64,000 nt of DNA. It comes from DASQMT01 sp963835735. GTDB taxonomy: Bacteria > Actinomycetota > Thermoleophilia > Solirubrobacterales > Solirubrobacteraceae. The stretch lies in contig CAWIGP010000002.1 of assembly GCA_963835735.1 (NCBI GenBank), positions 1,488,001-1,552,000 of the forward strand, given 5' to 3'. Each line of letters begins with the position of its first letter. The stretch's first letter is position 1. The position numbers and the translations under genes are program-made. Under the pieces are notes generated by a model, which was not told the origin of the DNA, did no database searches, and saw nothing but the letters and a program-made list of their open reading frames with translations. Positions 1 through 9,009 of the stretch are shown here, in pieces.

Positions 1-589
1 AAGCGTGGATCGGCAGCGTCAACTCGTCGCGCGTCTGCTGCCCGGTCGGCGTCAGCCGCCGGTCGGCGTCGATCAGCTCGAGGTCGCGCAGGAACGTCCC
101 GTAGCGGTCGCCCTGCGACGCGAACGTGTTCTCGTTGTCCCAGCCCGCACGCCCGAGGTGCGAGATCGCCCGGCCGAAGTCGAGCGTCGACGGGTGGAAG
201 TCGGGCGGGTTCGACGCGCACAGGCTCAGCGCCACCGCGGCGCCGTGGTAGATCGAGTCGGACATGTGGCGCTCGCGCAGCAGGCGCCGCAGCCACTCGG
301 CCTGCGCCGGCGCGACGTCGAACGGCCGCTCGGCGTCCGCCGCGCGGACGTAGCGCTTGCCCATGTCGGTCAGTTCGACCGTGCCGCGGTCCTCGTTCAT
401 CAAACCGGCGGAGCGGGCGAACGACACGAATTGCCGCGTCCGCCCCAGCGCGTTCTCGAGCCCGGGGGGGAACAGCTCCTCGACCGTGAACTCGGTGACG
501 AACTCGTCGAGCCGGATGCGCTCGCGCTCGCTGACCGCGCGCAGCAGGCCGTGCGCGTCGCCGAGGCGGGAGGCGGGGATGGGACGCAT
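1..589 (-). CDS. Partial hypothetical protein, possible winged-helix segments (C-terminus beyond window)
   Basis: Reading leftward from an ATG at 589, an open frame with strong codon bias runs for 196 codons to the window edge without a stop, so the C-terminus is missing. The protein begins MRPIPASRLGDAHGLLRAVS and contains two stretches that look like winged-helix repeats: 'RQFVSFARSAGLMNEDRGTVELTDMGKRYVRA' split over residues near 55-85, and 'YGTFLRDLELIDADRRLTPTG' near residues 165-185. Both have the helix-turn-strand pattern of DNA-binding or replication/restriction accessory domains. I do not recognise the family. There is no clear Shine-Dalgarno before the ATG. The next gene on the same strand ends at 634, so the two may be co-transcribed. 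Confidence 0.6.
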   Translation of the reverse strand, partial: MRPIPASRLGDAHGLLRAVSERERIRLDEFVTEFTVEELFPPGLENALGRTRQFVSFARSAGLMNEDRGTVELTDMGKRYVRAADAERPFDVAPAQAEWLRRLLRERHMSDSIYHGAAVALSLCASNPPDFHPSTLDFGRAISHLGRAGWDNENTFASQGDRYGTFLRDLELIDADRRLTPTGQQTRDELTLPIHA

Positions 590-633
590 GCGGGCACCGT
601 ACCCCCGCGCGGGGCGCGCGGTCCAGCGCCGGA

Positions 634-897
634 TCAGGCGGCGAGCGCGTACTCGACCGGCGCGTCGCCGCAGGCGAGCGCGAGCGCCTCGGACGCCGTG
701 AGGCGCTGCACCACCTCGCCGTCGGGGCAGCGCAGCTCGGCCCAGACCTCACCCAGCAGGTCATCGACCTCGAAGTGGAGCTCGAGGTCCGACTCGAACA
801 GCTCCCGAGCCCGCTCCCACGCAAGACCGATCTGCTGCAGGACCTCAGGCGGCGGCCCGCCGGGCAGATCGTGGATTGTCGCGAGGAAGCGGGACAC
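634..897 (-). CDS. Small hypothetical protein (87 aa)
   Basis: GTG start at 897 with a GAAAGGA ribosome-binding site about 7 nt upstream; TGA at 634. The 87-aa product is acidic and soluble, with no signal peptide, membrane segment or cysteine cluster. It reads as a compact alpha/beta protein: a helical N-terminal half (PPPEVLQQIGLAWERARELF) followed by short strands (LELHFEVDDLLGEVWAEL). No family recognised. Codon usage matches the neighbours and the RBS is good, so it is probably a real gene. It lies between the lipoprotein gene to its right and the edge gene to its left, all on the minus strand. Confidence 0.65.
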   Translation of the reverse strand: MSRFLATIHDLPGGPPPEVLQQIGLAWERARELFESDLELHFEVDDLLGEVWAELRCPDGEVVQRLTASEALALACGDAPVEYALAA

Positions 898-995
898 GGG
901 GGAGTCCTTTCAGGAGGCGGAGGGACGCTGCACCAACTTCATCGGCGTCGCGTGGCGAACGGCGATGGGGTGCGCACCCCAAGCCGTGCTGAGAG

Positions 996-1694
996 CTAAA
1001 GACCCGGCGGGTGGCGGGCGACGAAGCCCGCCGTGGAGCGCATCTCGTTCTGCCAGCGGGAGCCGCTCTCGCGCGCGCCCGACGTGTCGAACCTGATTCC
1101 GGCGACGACCATCCAGACGTGACCCTCGTGCGAGTAGATCGTGACCCACTTGCCGGGCCCGGACTCGCCCCACGACATCAGCGGCCCCGACGCGAGCGGC
1201 GCCTCGAGATAGCCGGCGGCGGCGAGCACGAACGACACCGAGCCCGAACAGTCGTAGCCCTTGTCGATCCACTTGCCGTGGCCGCCGCCCCACAGGTATG
1301 GCGAGCGGGCGATCACGTTGCCGGCCTCGATCATCTGCCGCACGGCCTCGGGCGCCTCGAGCGGCGGCAGCGCGATGCCGTTCGGCAGCGCAGTCGCCTC
1401 GTGGATCCCGTCGCCGGCGGTCGAGGGCCGCGAGAGGTGCTTCGACGGTGACGCCGCGCTCTTCGGCTTCGGAGCATCGGTCGGCGGCGCCTGCTCGACG
1501 GGCTCCTGCTCGACCTGCGGCTCCGTCGCGCCCGCGACGGGCTCGACGACCTTGGCCTCGTGATCGGACGGAAGCGGCGGCAGGTCGGTCTGCGGGCGCT
1601 CCGCCTGCACGGCGGCGACCCGCTCGGGCGGCGCGTCGCCGCACCCTGCCAGGGCGCATGCCAGCACCGCACCGATCAGCGCCGCCCGTCGCAT
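996..1694 (-). CDS. Lipoprotein with C-terminal NlpC/P60-like domain
   Basis: An exported lipoprotein of about 232 aa. The N-terminus is a typical lipoprotein signal (MRRAALIGAVLACALAGC) whose lipobox LAGC predicts anchoring through the cysteine at residue 18. A Pro/Glu/Ala-rich linker of about 70 residues follows. The last ~120 residues carry NlpC/P60-like features: a 'YLWGGGHGKWIDKGYDCSGSV' region holding the catalytic Cys in the YDCSGS motif, then 'SHEGHVWMVV', where the His would be the second catalytic residue. NlpC/P60 enzymes cut peptidoglycan stem peptides, so a cell-wall hydrolase or related amidase is likely. A GTG start 21 nt upstream (1715) is also possible. I prefer the ATG at 1694 because the signal peptide begins there. 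Confidence 0.8.
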   Translation of the reverse strand: MRRAALIGAVLACALAGCGDAPPERVAAVQAERPQTDLPPLPSDHEAKVVEPVAGATEPQVEQEPVEQAPPTDAPKPKSAASPSKHLSRPSTAGDGIHEATALPNGIALPPLEAPEAVRQMIEAGNVIARSPYLWGGGHGKWIDKGYDCSGSVSFVLAAAGYLEAPLASGPLMSWGESGPGKWVTIYSHEGHVWMVVAGIRFDTSGARESGSRWQNEMRSTAGFVARHPPGL

Positions 1695-1754
1695 CTCCCC
1701 CAGTATGGCGTGCACCTCTCACGACATCGGCGCGCGGCGCGCCCGGCTTGAGGT

Positions 1755-2852
1755 CTACGAAGAGACGCCGGCGGGGGCGACCGCCGCGAGCGCCTGGCGC
1801 AGGTCCTCGACGAGGTCGACCGCAGCCTCGATCCCGCAGCTCAGGCGCACGAGGTCCGGCGGCACCGCGGCGGCAGAGCCCTCGACCGATTGGTGCGTCA
1901 TCGCCTGGGGTACCTCGACCAGCGACTCCACCCCGCCGAGCGACTCGGCGAGCGCGAACAACTTGGTGTGCGCGACGAGCTCGACCGCCCGCGGATGGCG
2001 GAAGGAGACCATGCCGGAGAAGCCCGGCCAGCGCACGTCGCTCGCGCCCGGCTGGTCGCGCAGGAACGCGCTCACCGCCATCCCGTTCTCCGCATGCGCG
2101 GCCATCCGCAGGTGCAGCGTGCGCAGCCCGCGGTGGACGAGGAAGCAGTCGAGCGGGCCGGGTACCGCGCCGATCGACAGCTGCGTGAAGCGGACCGCTT
2201 CGTGCAGCTTCGGATCGGCGACCACCACCGCGCCCCCGACGGTGTCGGAGTGGCCGCCGAGGTACTTGGTCGTGCTGTGCACCGACGCGCCCGCGCCGCA
2301 CTCCAGCGGGCGCTGGTTGACCGGCGTGCCGAACGTGTTGTCGACGGCGACGAGCATGTCCGGCCCGACCGCGTCGATCACCGCGAGCAGGTCGATCACG
2401 TTCAGCGTCGGGTTGGTCGGCGTCTCGACCCAGACGAGCTTGGTGGTCGGTCTCAGCGCGGCGCGGACGGCGTCGATGTCGCGCTGATCGACCATGTCGT
2501 ACTCCACCCCGAAGCGGGCCAGGATCTTGTCGACCAACCGATACGTGCCGCCGTACAGGTCGTCGGGCATGATCACGTGGTCGCCGGCGCTGGTGGTCGC
2601 GGTGAGCAGCGCGTGCGTGGCGGCCATGCCCGAGGCGAAGGCGGTCGCGAGCCCGCCCTCCAGCTCTCCGAGCGCGTTCTCCAGCGCGCGGCGGGTCGGG
2701 TTGGCGGCGCGCGAGTAGTCGTAGTCCTCGACGAACTCGCCCGGCGCGGGCTGGACGTACGTGGATGCCTGGTGGATCGCGGGGACGACCGAGCCATAGC
2801 TCGGGTCGGGCTGAAGTCCGGCGTGTACCGCGCGTGTGGCGAACTCGCTCAT
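1755..2852 (-). CDS. metB: Cystathionine gamma-synthase / gamma-lyase family (Cys/Met metabolism PLP enzyme)
   Basis: A 365-aa PLP enzyme of the Cys/Met-metabolism family. The N-terminal 'TRAVHAG', the 'YSRAANPTRRALE' substrate/PLP loop near residue 46, the 'DNTFGTPVNQRPLECGA' segment and the PLP lysine K196 in SVHSTTKYLGGHSD are all present. Length is slightly short for the family (about 380-400), but nothing essential is missing. Its start overlaps the stop of cbs by 4 bp (ATGA), so the two are translationally coupled. With CBS making cystathionine from homocysteine and serine, the partner could act as a gamma-lyase (reverse transsulfuration) rather than a gamma-synthase. Sequence alone does not separate the two; actinobacterial homologues next to cbs are usually named metB. 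Confidence 0.88.
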   Translation of the reverse strand: MSEFATRAVHAGLQPDPSYGSVVPAIHQASTYVQPAPGEFVEDYDYSRAANPTRRALENALGELEGGLATAFASGMAATHALLTATTSAGDHVIMPDDLYGGTYRLVDKILARFGVEYDMVDQRDIDAVRAALRPTTKLVWVETPTNPTLNVIDLLAVIDAVGPDMLVAVDNTFGTPVNQRPLECGAGASVHSTTKYLGGHSDTVGGAVVVADPKLHEAVRFTQLSIGAVPGPLDCFLVHRGLRTLHLRMAAHAENGMAVSAFLRDQPGASDVRWPGFSGMVSFRHPRAVELVAHTKLFALAESLGGVESLVEVPQAMTHQSVEGSAAAVPPDLVRLSCGIEAAVDLVEDLRQALAAVAPAGVSS

Positions 2853-4234
2853 GAGACGAGCGCCTCCAGCAGATCCGCGCGCGTGACGATGCCGGTCGGG
2901 CGCCCGCCCTCGGTCACGAGCAGCGCCTGGCGGTCGCCGCTCAGCAGCTCGACCGCCTCACGCACCGGATCGGAGGCGGCGACCGCAGGGAACGGCGGCT
3001 CCATGATGTCGACGACGTTGGTGCCCATGATCGACGGGTTGTCGGCGGCGTGCCTGAGCAGGCCGCGCTCGCCGATCGAGCCGACCATGGTGCTCGGATC
3101 GGTGTGCGAGACGACTGGAAGCTGGGAGACGCGGTGCTCGTGCAGCAGCGCGATCGCGTCCCTGACCTTCTGCTGCGTCTCGACCACGACGAGCGGCGGG
3201 ATCTCGCCGGCCGCCTGCTTGGCGCGCAGCACGTCGCCGACGCTGCGGTCGCTCGTGCGCTCGAGCATCCCGTGCGAGGCCATCCACGCGTCGTTGAAGA
3301 TCTTGCTCAGGTATCCGCGGCCGCCGTCGGGCAGCACCACGGCGATGAGCGCCTCGGGGTCGTCGATCCCGCGCGCCACCTCGAGCGCGGCATACACGGC
3401 CAGCCCGCAGGATCCGCCGAGGAGCATGCCCTCGGTCTCTGCCAGCCGACGTGTGGTGAGGAAGGAATCGCGATCGGAGACACGCACGTATCCGTCGACG
3501 ACCGAGGGGTCGTACGTAGGCGGCCAGAAGTCCTCTCCCACGCCCTCGACAAGGTACGGATGGACCTCGTCGCCGGAGTAGATCGACCCGACCGGATCGG
3601 CGCCGATGACCTGGATGTCCGGGTTCTGCTCCTTCAGGTAGCGCCCCATGCCGGTGATCGTGCCGCCGGTGCCGACGCCGGCGATCAGGTGCGTGACCCG
3701 GCCGCCCGTCTGGCGCCACAGCTCCGGGCCGGTCGTGTCGTAGTGCGTCTGCGGGTTGGCGGGGTTGCGGTATTGGTTCGGCTGGAACGCTCCGGGAATC
3801 TCTTCGGTCAGGCGATCCGCCACCCGGTAGTACGACTGCGGCGACTCGGGCGCGACATCGGTTGGCGCGATGACCACCTCGGCGCCGTACGCGCGCAGCA
3901 GGTCGATCTTCTCGCGCGACATCTTGTCCGGCATCACCGCGATGACCCGGTAGTCCTTCAGGCGCGCCGCGATCGCGAGGCCGGTGCCGGTGTTGCCCGA
4001 GGTGGGCTCGATCAGCGTCCCGCCGGGGCGCAGGCGGCCGTCGCGCTCGGCGGCCTCGATCAGGCGCAGCGCGACGCGGTCCTTGATCGAGCCGCCCGGG
4101 TTGAACAGCTCCAGCTTGGCCACGAGCTGCGGTGTCAGGCCGGCGCCGATGCGGCTGAGCCGGACCAGCGGCGTGTTCCCGATCGTGTCGAGGATCGAGT
4201 CCTTGATGTCGGCCTGGCGGTCGGTGACGGACAT
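2849..4234 (-). CDS. cbs: Cystathionine beta-synthase with C-terminal CBS domain pair
   Basis: 461-aa fold-type II PLP enzyme that condenses serine with homocysteine to cystathionine. The start is the ATG at 4234 (MSVTDRQADI), since the longer open frame upstream lacks conserved sequence. 'TIGNTPLVRL' opens the domain, K51 in NPGGSIKDR is the PLP lysine, TSGNTGTG (78-85) is the substrate loop and GVGTGGTITG binds the PLP phosphate. Residues about 330-461 form a Bateman pair of CBS modules ('VRDAIALLHEHRVSQLPVVS' and 'VREAVELLSGDRQALLV'), which separates it from plain O-acetylserine sulfhydrylase. It is the first gene of a two-gene operon with metB (4-bp overlap) and diverges from the secreted-protein gene at 4287. 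Confidence 0.92.
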   Translation of the reverse strand: MSVTDRQADIKDSILDTIGNTPLVRLSRIGAGLTPQLVAKLELFNPGGSIKDRVALRLIEAAERDGRLRPGGTLIEPTSGNTGTGLAIAARLKDYRVIAVMPDKMSREKIDLLRAYGAEVVIAPTDVAPESPQSYYRVADRLTEEIPGAFQPNQYRNPANPQTHYDTTGPELWRQTGGRVTHLIAGVGTGGTITGMGRYLKEQNPDIQVIGADPVGSIYSGDEVHPYLVEGVGEDFWPPTYDPSVVDGYVRVSDRDSFLTTRRLAETEGMLLGGSCGLAVYAALEVARGIDDPEALIAVVLPDGGRGYLSKIFNDAWMASHGMLERTSDRSVGDVLRAKQAAGEIPPLVVVETQQKVRDAIALLHEHRVSQLPVVSHTDPSTMVGSIGERGLLRHAADNPSIMGTNVVDIMEPPFPAVAASDPVREAVELLSGDRQALLVTEGGRPTGIVTRADLLEALVS

Positions 4235-4286
4235 GGATACGAGTCTAAGGGGGCGAGAACCCGCTGGTCGCCGACTACGGAGGTGC

Positions 4287-6962
4287 ATGCGCTCCCGTGT
4301 CCTCATCGTCGCTTCGCTCCTGCTGCTCGCTCTCGCCTTGCCCGCGTCGTCGCATGCGGGCGGGTATGCAGTCAACGCCTGCTTCGGTCCCGAGAACGCG
4401 TCGTGGTCGGAGTGGGAACCGACACCGGGCGCGACCGCCTACGTCGCCTGTCCGGGCGGGGTCGTCGACGTGGCGCGGCCGCAGTCCGGCCAGGGGATGG
4501 TCGTGCGCAACGTGGCCGGGCCGCCGCACACGGTGCGTGGCACGACTGCGGCGCTGACGTTCGACGCGCCGGCTGGGACGACGATCACCGGCTTCGACTT
4601 CGACGCCCGGCTCCTGAGCAACCCGGGCTGGTCGGCGGGCGTGTTCGACGCCACCCACGGCGCCTGGCTGTGGTGCGGCGCGCGCTGTCTCACCACGGTC
4701 GAGCAGTGGGTGCACAACGAGTTGCGCGGGCTGGCGACGCAGCGGATCCAGGCGCTCGTCCGATGTGAGGCGGCGCGCTGCCGCAGCGACGTACGGCATG
4801 CGGTCATCGCGCTGCGTCACGCGCGCGTCTACCTGGCGGACGACTCCGCGCCTGCGATCGGCGGCGTGCGCGGCGGGCTGGTGGCGGACGCCTGGCTGCG
4901 CGGCGTCCAGGACGTCGCGTTCGACGCCGGCGACAACAGCGGCATCCGCACGGGGCGCATCGAGCTCGACGGGCGGGCGGTGTACGACGAGCCGCGCGGG
5001 TGCGACGACACCCGGCCGGTGCCCTGCTCGAACGGCGTGATCGGCGCGCAGCTGGACACGCGTGGGTGGGCCGACGGGACGCATGCGCTGAGGCTCGGCG
5101 CGATGGACGCCGGCGGGAACTGGACCTGGGTCGCGCGGTCGGTGCGCGTCGACAACACGGCGCCGGTCGAGCCGGCGCCGGCGCTCGACGGCGGCGCGGA
5201 CTGGAGCCCGGCGCGGACGCGCACACTGGCCGTACCGCTGCCTGACGGGCAAGCGGCGCCGCTCGTGCGCGCGCGGGTGAAGACGTGCCGAGTCGGCGGC
5301 GCATGCGCCGAGACGGCGCCCGCGCTGGAGCCGCGCGCGTCCGCGCCACCCGCGCCTGCGGCGACGGCGCCGGTCATCGCGTTCGACGGCCCGGGCGAGT
5401 ACGCCGTGCGGGTCGCGCTCGAGGATGCCGCCGGCAACGTCGGCCCGTACGCGCCGCCGCTGACGCTGCGCTTCGACGACACGCCGCCCGGTGCGCCCGA
5501 CGTCTCGGCCGCCGACCGCTGGCACAACGGCGGTGCCCTGCCGCTCGACGCGGAGGGCGAGCGGCCCATGTCGGGGATCCGCGGCTACCGAGTGCGGATC
5601 GGGGGCCGCGACGCGATCGTCGCGACGAGCCTGCCCTTGGACGAGCTGCCCGACGGCGGGACGCCGGTCGAGGTCCGCGCGGTCTCGGGCGCGGGCGTCG
5701 AGTCCACCGCGGTGCGCACGATGCTCAAGCTCGACCGTGCTCGTCCGGTCGTCGATGCCGCCGGCGTACCGGCGCCCGACACGTGGTCCCGAGACCCGGT
5801 CCGCATCTCGCTCCACGCCGGCGATCAGAGCAGGCTGTCAGGCGTGGAGTCGCTCGCGTGGTCGCTCGACGGCGGCGAGGAGGAGATACACGAGGGCGAC
5901 GAGAGAACCTTCGAGATCGCCACCGACGGCCGCCACACGATTGGCTACCGCGCGATCGACGGCGCCGGCAACTCGTCGACGCGCCACACCGCCTCCGTGC
6001 GAGTCGACCGCACGCCGCCGGAGACGGTGGCGTTCGAAGCACCCGATCCGGCCGACCCGACGCTCGTCCGCGTGGTCGTGGCCGACGCGACTTCCGGCGT
6101 CGCGAGCGGACGGGTCGAGCTGCGCCGCACCGGCGGCGCGTGGCAGCGCGTGCCGACGTCGCTCGAAGCCGGGCGCCTCGTATCGCGGCTCGACGACGCG
6201 ACGCTGCGCGCCGGAGCGTACGAGCTGCGCGCGGTCGTCGCCGACGTGGCCGGAAACGAGGCGATCGGCACGCTTCGGGCGGACGGAGCGCCCGCCGCGG
6301 TCACGCTCCCGCTGCGCGCCCGCACGACTCTGACGGTGCGCCGCTCGGGGCGTGCGCTGCGAGCACAGCTGACCGCAGCCGGCCGCCCGCTGGCCGGCCG
6401 CGAGCTGTCGCTCACGCAGCGCCTGCGCGGCCGCGCGAAGTGGCGCGCGGTGTGCGGGAAGCATGTCGTCGTCATCGCCACCGCCCGCGCCCTCTCATCC
6501 GCACCCCCCACGTCCGACTGCGTCTTGCGGACCGACGGCGCCGGGCGGGTCGAAGCGCGCCTGCCCGCAGGCCCCTCGCGGACGCTGCGCGTCTCGTTCG
6601 CGGGCGACGCCCTACTCCTGCCCGCTCGCGGCAGTGCAAGCGTCCGCACGCCGGCGCGAGCGCGCATCCGTGCCACGCCACGGATCGTTGCCGCGGGCGG
6701 GGCGGTGCGATTCTCCGGGCGGCTCCGCGCCGGTCACGTGCCGAGAACCGGCAAGCTCGTGGAGCTCCAGGCGCGGGTCGGCGCCGGCTGGCGCACGTTC
6801 GCGACGCTCCGCACCGACAGCCGCGGCCGCTTCCGCCACGCTCACCGGTTCTCGCCGCTGAGCGGCGGTCGGACGTACTGGTTCCGGTTGCGGATCCCGC
6901 GCGAGACCGCGTACCCGTTCGAGCGCGCGACGACCCGCACGCTCGCGGTGCCCGTTACCTGA
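4287..6962 (+). CDS. Large secreted Ig-like/beta-sandwich repeat protein
   Basis: An 891-aa exported protein. ATG at 4287 has a good GGAGGT ribosome-binding site 4 nt upstream, and the first residues form a signal peptide (RSRVLIVASLLLLALALP, cleaved after SHA). The N-terminal ~200 residues are Cys-containing and begin GGYAVNACFGPENASW. They are followed by at least three Ig-like or bacterial-adhesin-like modules marked by 'VDNTAPV', 'FDDTPPGAP', 'LDRARPVVD' and 'VDRTPPETV' junctions and 'DAAGNVG/DVAGNEA' ends. The last ~250 residues are Arg-rich beta-sandwich repeats (VRFSGRLRAG, KLVELQARVG, 'TDSRGRFRHAHRFSP'). No enzyme motif or sorting signal is seen. It is a paralogue of the frameshifted gene at 26346-28586, which has the same domain order. 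Extracellular matrix or adhesion is the likely role, by inference. Confidence 0.8.
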   Translation: MRSRVLIVASLLLLALALPASSHAGGYAVNACFGPENASWSEWEPTPGATAYVACPGGVVDVARPQSGQGMVVRNVAGPPHTVRGTTAALTFDAPAGTTITGFDFDARLLSNPGWSAGVFDATHGAWLWCGARCLTTVEQWVHNELRGLATQRIQALVRCEAARCRSDVRHAVIALRHARVYLADDSAPAIGGVRGGLVADAWLRGVQDVAFDAGDNSGIRTGRIELDGRAVYDEPRGCDDTRPVPCSNGVIGAQLDTRGWADGTHALRLGAMDAGGNWTWVARSVRVDNTAPVEPAPALDGGADWSPARTRTLAVPLPDGQAAPLVRARVKTCRVGGACAETAPALEPRASAPPAPAATAPVIAFDGPGEYAVRVALEDAAGNVGPYAPPLTLRFDDTPPGAPDVSAADRWHNGGALPLDAEGERPMSGIRGYRVRIGGRDAIVATSLPLDELPDGGTPVEVRAVSGAGVESTAVRTMLKLDRARPVVDAAGVPAPDTWSRDPVRISLHAGDQSRLSGVESLAWSLDGGEEEIHEGDERTFEIATDGRHTIGYRAIDGAGNSSTRHTASVRVDRTPPETVAFEAPDPADPTLVRVVVADATSGVASGRVELRRTGGAWQRVPTSLEAGRLVSRLDDATLRAGAYELRAVVADVAGNEAIGTLRADGAPAAVTLPLRARTTLTVRRSGRALRAQLTAAGRPLAGRELSLTQRLRGRAKWRAVCGKHVVVIATARALSSAPPTSDCVLRTDGAGRVEARLPAGPSRTLRVSFAGDALLLPARGSASVRTPARARIRATPRIVAAGGAVRFSGRLRAGHVPRTGKLVELQARVGAGWRTFATLRTDSRGRFRHAHRFSPLSGGRTYWFRLRIPRETAYPFERATTRTLAVPVT

Positions 6963-6982
6963 TCACGATCAGGCGGTGGATC

Positions 6983-7171
6983 TCACATTGCCGCGGGGGG
7001 CGAGGAGACGGGTGACGCTGCGTCGGGCGGCCGGTCGGGACTACCGACTCGCTCGGCCAGGAACTCTTCCCACGTCCGCCGGCCCACCGCCCGCTCCGGC
7101 GACAGGTTCGCGCCGGCGCGGGGCAGCTCGGTGATCTCGTACACTCGCGGCCCGGCCATGTCGGGCACCAT
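6983..7171 (-). CDS. Possible small hypothetical protein
   Basis: In the 331-nt gap between 6962 and 7294, the minus strand has a coding-like frame (high GC3, balanced residues: 'MAGPRVYEITELPRAGANLSPERAVGRRTWEEFLAERV' in segments) ending at TGA 6983. The first in-frame ATG is at 7171, giving 62 aa. The coding-like composition extends about 35 codons further upstream to near 7280, but no start codon is in frame there. Either a start was lost through a frameshift or this is a gene remnant. No family, signal peptide or RBS is seen. It would be divergent from the kinase gene at 7294. Confidence 0.3.
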   Translation of the reverse strand: MVPDMAGPRVYEITELPRAGANLSPERAVGRRTWEEFLAERVGSPDRPPDAASPVSSPPAAM

Positions 7172-7293
7172 GCCGGCCGGCGCGCCCAGCGCGAGCTCAA
7201 CGAGCCTCGCATCTGGCGCGACAGCAACCGCGCGGCCGCGCGCCCGGACGAACGCCGTCTCTCTGCAATCCTCCTGGGTCGCCTCGATCTGCC

Positions 7294-8961
7294 ATGAGCA
7301 ACCGCCGCGAGCGAAAGCGCGAGATCGCCGAGGTACTGTCCCGCCACGGCCTCGCCTACCTGGCCGAAGTCCTCGGACTGGATCGCTGGGTCCCGTTTCG
7401 CCACGGCCTCCACGGCGAGGAGCGTCGAGACGCTCCCCACTCCGGCCCCGAGCACCTCCGGCTCGCGCTCGAGCAGCTCGGTCCGATGTTCGTGAAGCTG
7501 GGCCAGATCTTGTCCACGAGAGCGGACCTCGTGCCACCCGACTACCAGGCGGAGCTCGCCAAGCTCCAGGACGCGGCGCCGCCGGTTGACGCCGAGGTGG
7601 TGGGTGACGTGCTCGCGCACGAGTTCGGCAGCGACGCGACGGCCATGTTCGCGACGTTCGACTTCGAGCCGCTCGCCGCCGCGTCGATCGGCCAGGCCCA
7701 TGCCGCGACGCTGCCCGACGGGACGGAGGTCGCCGTGAAGGTCCGGCGGCCCGGCGCCGTCGAGCAGATCGAGCAGGACCTTGAGATCTTGCAGGACCTC
7801 GCCGCCCGCGCCGGCCGCCACTGGACGGCAGCGGCCGATTACGACCTGGTCGGACTTGCCGAGGAGTTCGCCCAGACGGTGCGCTCGGAGCTCGACTACC
7901 TACGCGAGGGCCGCAATGCCGAGCGGTTCGCGGCCAACTTCGCGGACGATCCCGACGTGCACATCCCGCGCGTGTTCTGGGAGGCCACGACCTCGCGGGT
8001 GCTCACGCTGGAGCGGGTCCGGGGGATCAAGGTCAGCGATCTCGACGCGCTCGATGCCGCCGGCATCGACAGGCGCGCGCTGGCCGAACGCGCTACGCGA
8101 GTGACTGCGCAGATGGTCTTCCGGGACGGCTTCTTCCATGCCGACCCGCATCCGGGCAACTTCTTCGTCGAATCAGCCGGGCGGATCGGGCTGATCGATT
8201 TCGGGATGGTGGGAGTCGTTGACGACCGCCTGCGCGACCAGCTCGCGAGCGTGCTCGTCGGGCTGACACGCCTGGACGCCGACGAGGTCGCGGGCGCCCT
8301 GCTGGCGCTCCGTGTCGCCCGCGGCACCGTGGACCGCGCGCGGCTGCGCAACGACCTCGCCGCGCTGCTCGCCCGCTACTCCGGGCGCGCCGTCGGCGAT
8401 ATCGCCCTCGGCCCGGCGATGACCGACGTCTTCGCGATCATCCGCCACCACCACCTGCAGCTGCCGCGCGACGTGGCGCTCCTGCTGAAGGTGCTGATCA
8501 TGGACGAGGGGATGGCGGCGCAACTCGACCCCGAGTTCCGACTCGGCGACGTCCTCGCGCCCTTCGCACGCGATCTCGTCGCGCTACAGCTCTCGCCTGC
8601 CGTACTTGCCCGGCAGCTGGGCAGGGCCGGGATCGACGCCGCGAAGCTGGGCGCCGAGCTGCCGGCGCAGCTGCGCAGACTGCTCGCCGCCGTCGAGAAC
8701 GGCGGCATCGAGGTCCACCTGCGACCGGACGAGCTCGAGTCCATCCTCATACGCGCCGAGCGGCTAGGCAACCGCCTGGTCGCCGGCGTCGTCGCCGCAG
8801 CGGTCATCGACAGCCTCGCGGAGCTGACGGCCGTCGACCCGCAGCGCTGGCGTCCGCGGCAGCGCCAGTTGTTCGCGGTCGGCTTTGGCGCGGCCGGCAC
8901 GCTCGCCGCGTACGTCGCCTGGAGCGCCAGCCGCGGGCGCCGGCGCCCAACCCTTCTCTGA
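7294..8961 (+). CDS. AarF/UbiB/ABC1-family atypical kinase
   Basis: 555-aa UbiB-family protein kinase-like ATPase with all family hallmarks: KLGQ (68-71) of the KxGQ-containing extension, an Ala-rich nucleotide loop (AAASIGQAHAA, 128-138) that replaces the Gly-rich loop, the VAVKV lysine K149, the 'DPHPGNFF' catalytic/metal motif near 284 and LIDFGMVG near 299 (DFG equivalent). The C-terminus has one or two hydrophobic helices (VAGVVAAAVIDSLAELTAV, FGAAGTLAAYVAW), which suggests membrane anchoring. UbiB proteins support isoprenoid-quinone or other lipid metabolism and bind ATP. Actinobacteria use menaquinone, so the exact substrate is unknown. It is monocistronic and convergent with the small gene at 9010. 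Confidence 0.88.
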   Translation: MSNRRERKREIAEVLSRHGLAYLAEVLGLDRWVPFRHGLHGEERRDAPHSGPEHLRLALEQLGPMFVKLGQILSTRADLVPPDYQAELAKLQDAAPPVDAEVVGDVLAHEFGSDATAMFATFDFEPLAAASIGQAHAATLPDGTEVAVKVRRPGAVEQIEQDLEILQDLAARAGRHWTAAADYDLVGLAEEFAQTVRSELDYLREGRNAERFAANFADDPDVHIPRVFWEATTSRVLTLERVRGIKVSDLDALDAAGIDRRALAERATRVTAQMVFRDGFFHADPHPGNFFVESAGRIGLIDFGMVGVVDDRLRDQLASVLVGLTRLDADEVAGALLALRVARGTVDRARLRNDLAALLARYSGRAVGDIALGPAMTDVFAIIRHHHLQLPRDVALLLKVLIMDEGMAAQLDPEFRLGDVLAPFARDLVALQLSPAVLARQLGRAGIDAAKLGAELPAQLRRLLAAVENGGIEVHLRPDELESILIRAERLGNRLVAGVVAAAVIDSLAELTAVDPQRWRPRQRQLFAVGFGAAGTLAAYVAWSASRGRRRPTLL

Positions 8962-9009
8962 CCGCGCGGCCTCGGCGCAGGCGAGCGCCTCACGCATGAG
9001 TGGGCAGTG

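Noticed and set aside
1695..1754. c-di-AMP (ydaO) riboswitch before the NlpC/P60-like gene
   Set aside because: The gap to metB is only about 60 nt and has none of the conserved ydaO elements.
910..2301. Long open frame antisense to the lipoprotein and metB genes
   Set aside because: Arg/Ala/Gly-rich shadow translation with no domain; the opposite frames carry clear families. The same applies to the long frames at 15285, 16252, 19039, 33617, 38887, 45467 and 60618.
6955..7821. 288-aa minus-strand frame opposite the UbiB gene
   Set aside because: Covers the conserved N-terminus of the UbiB protein on the other strand; composition is that of a shadow.
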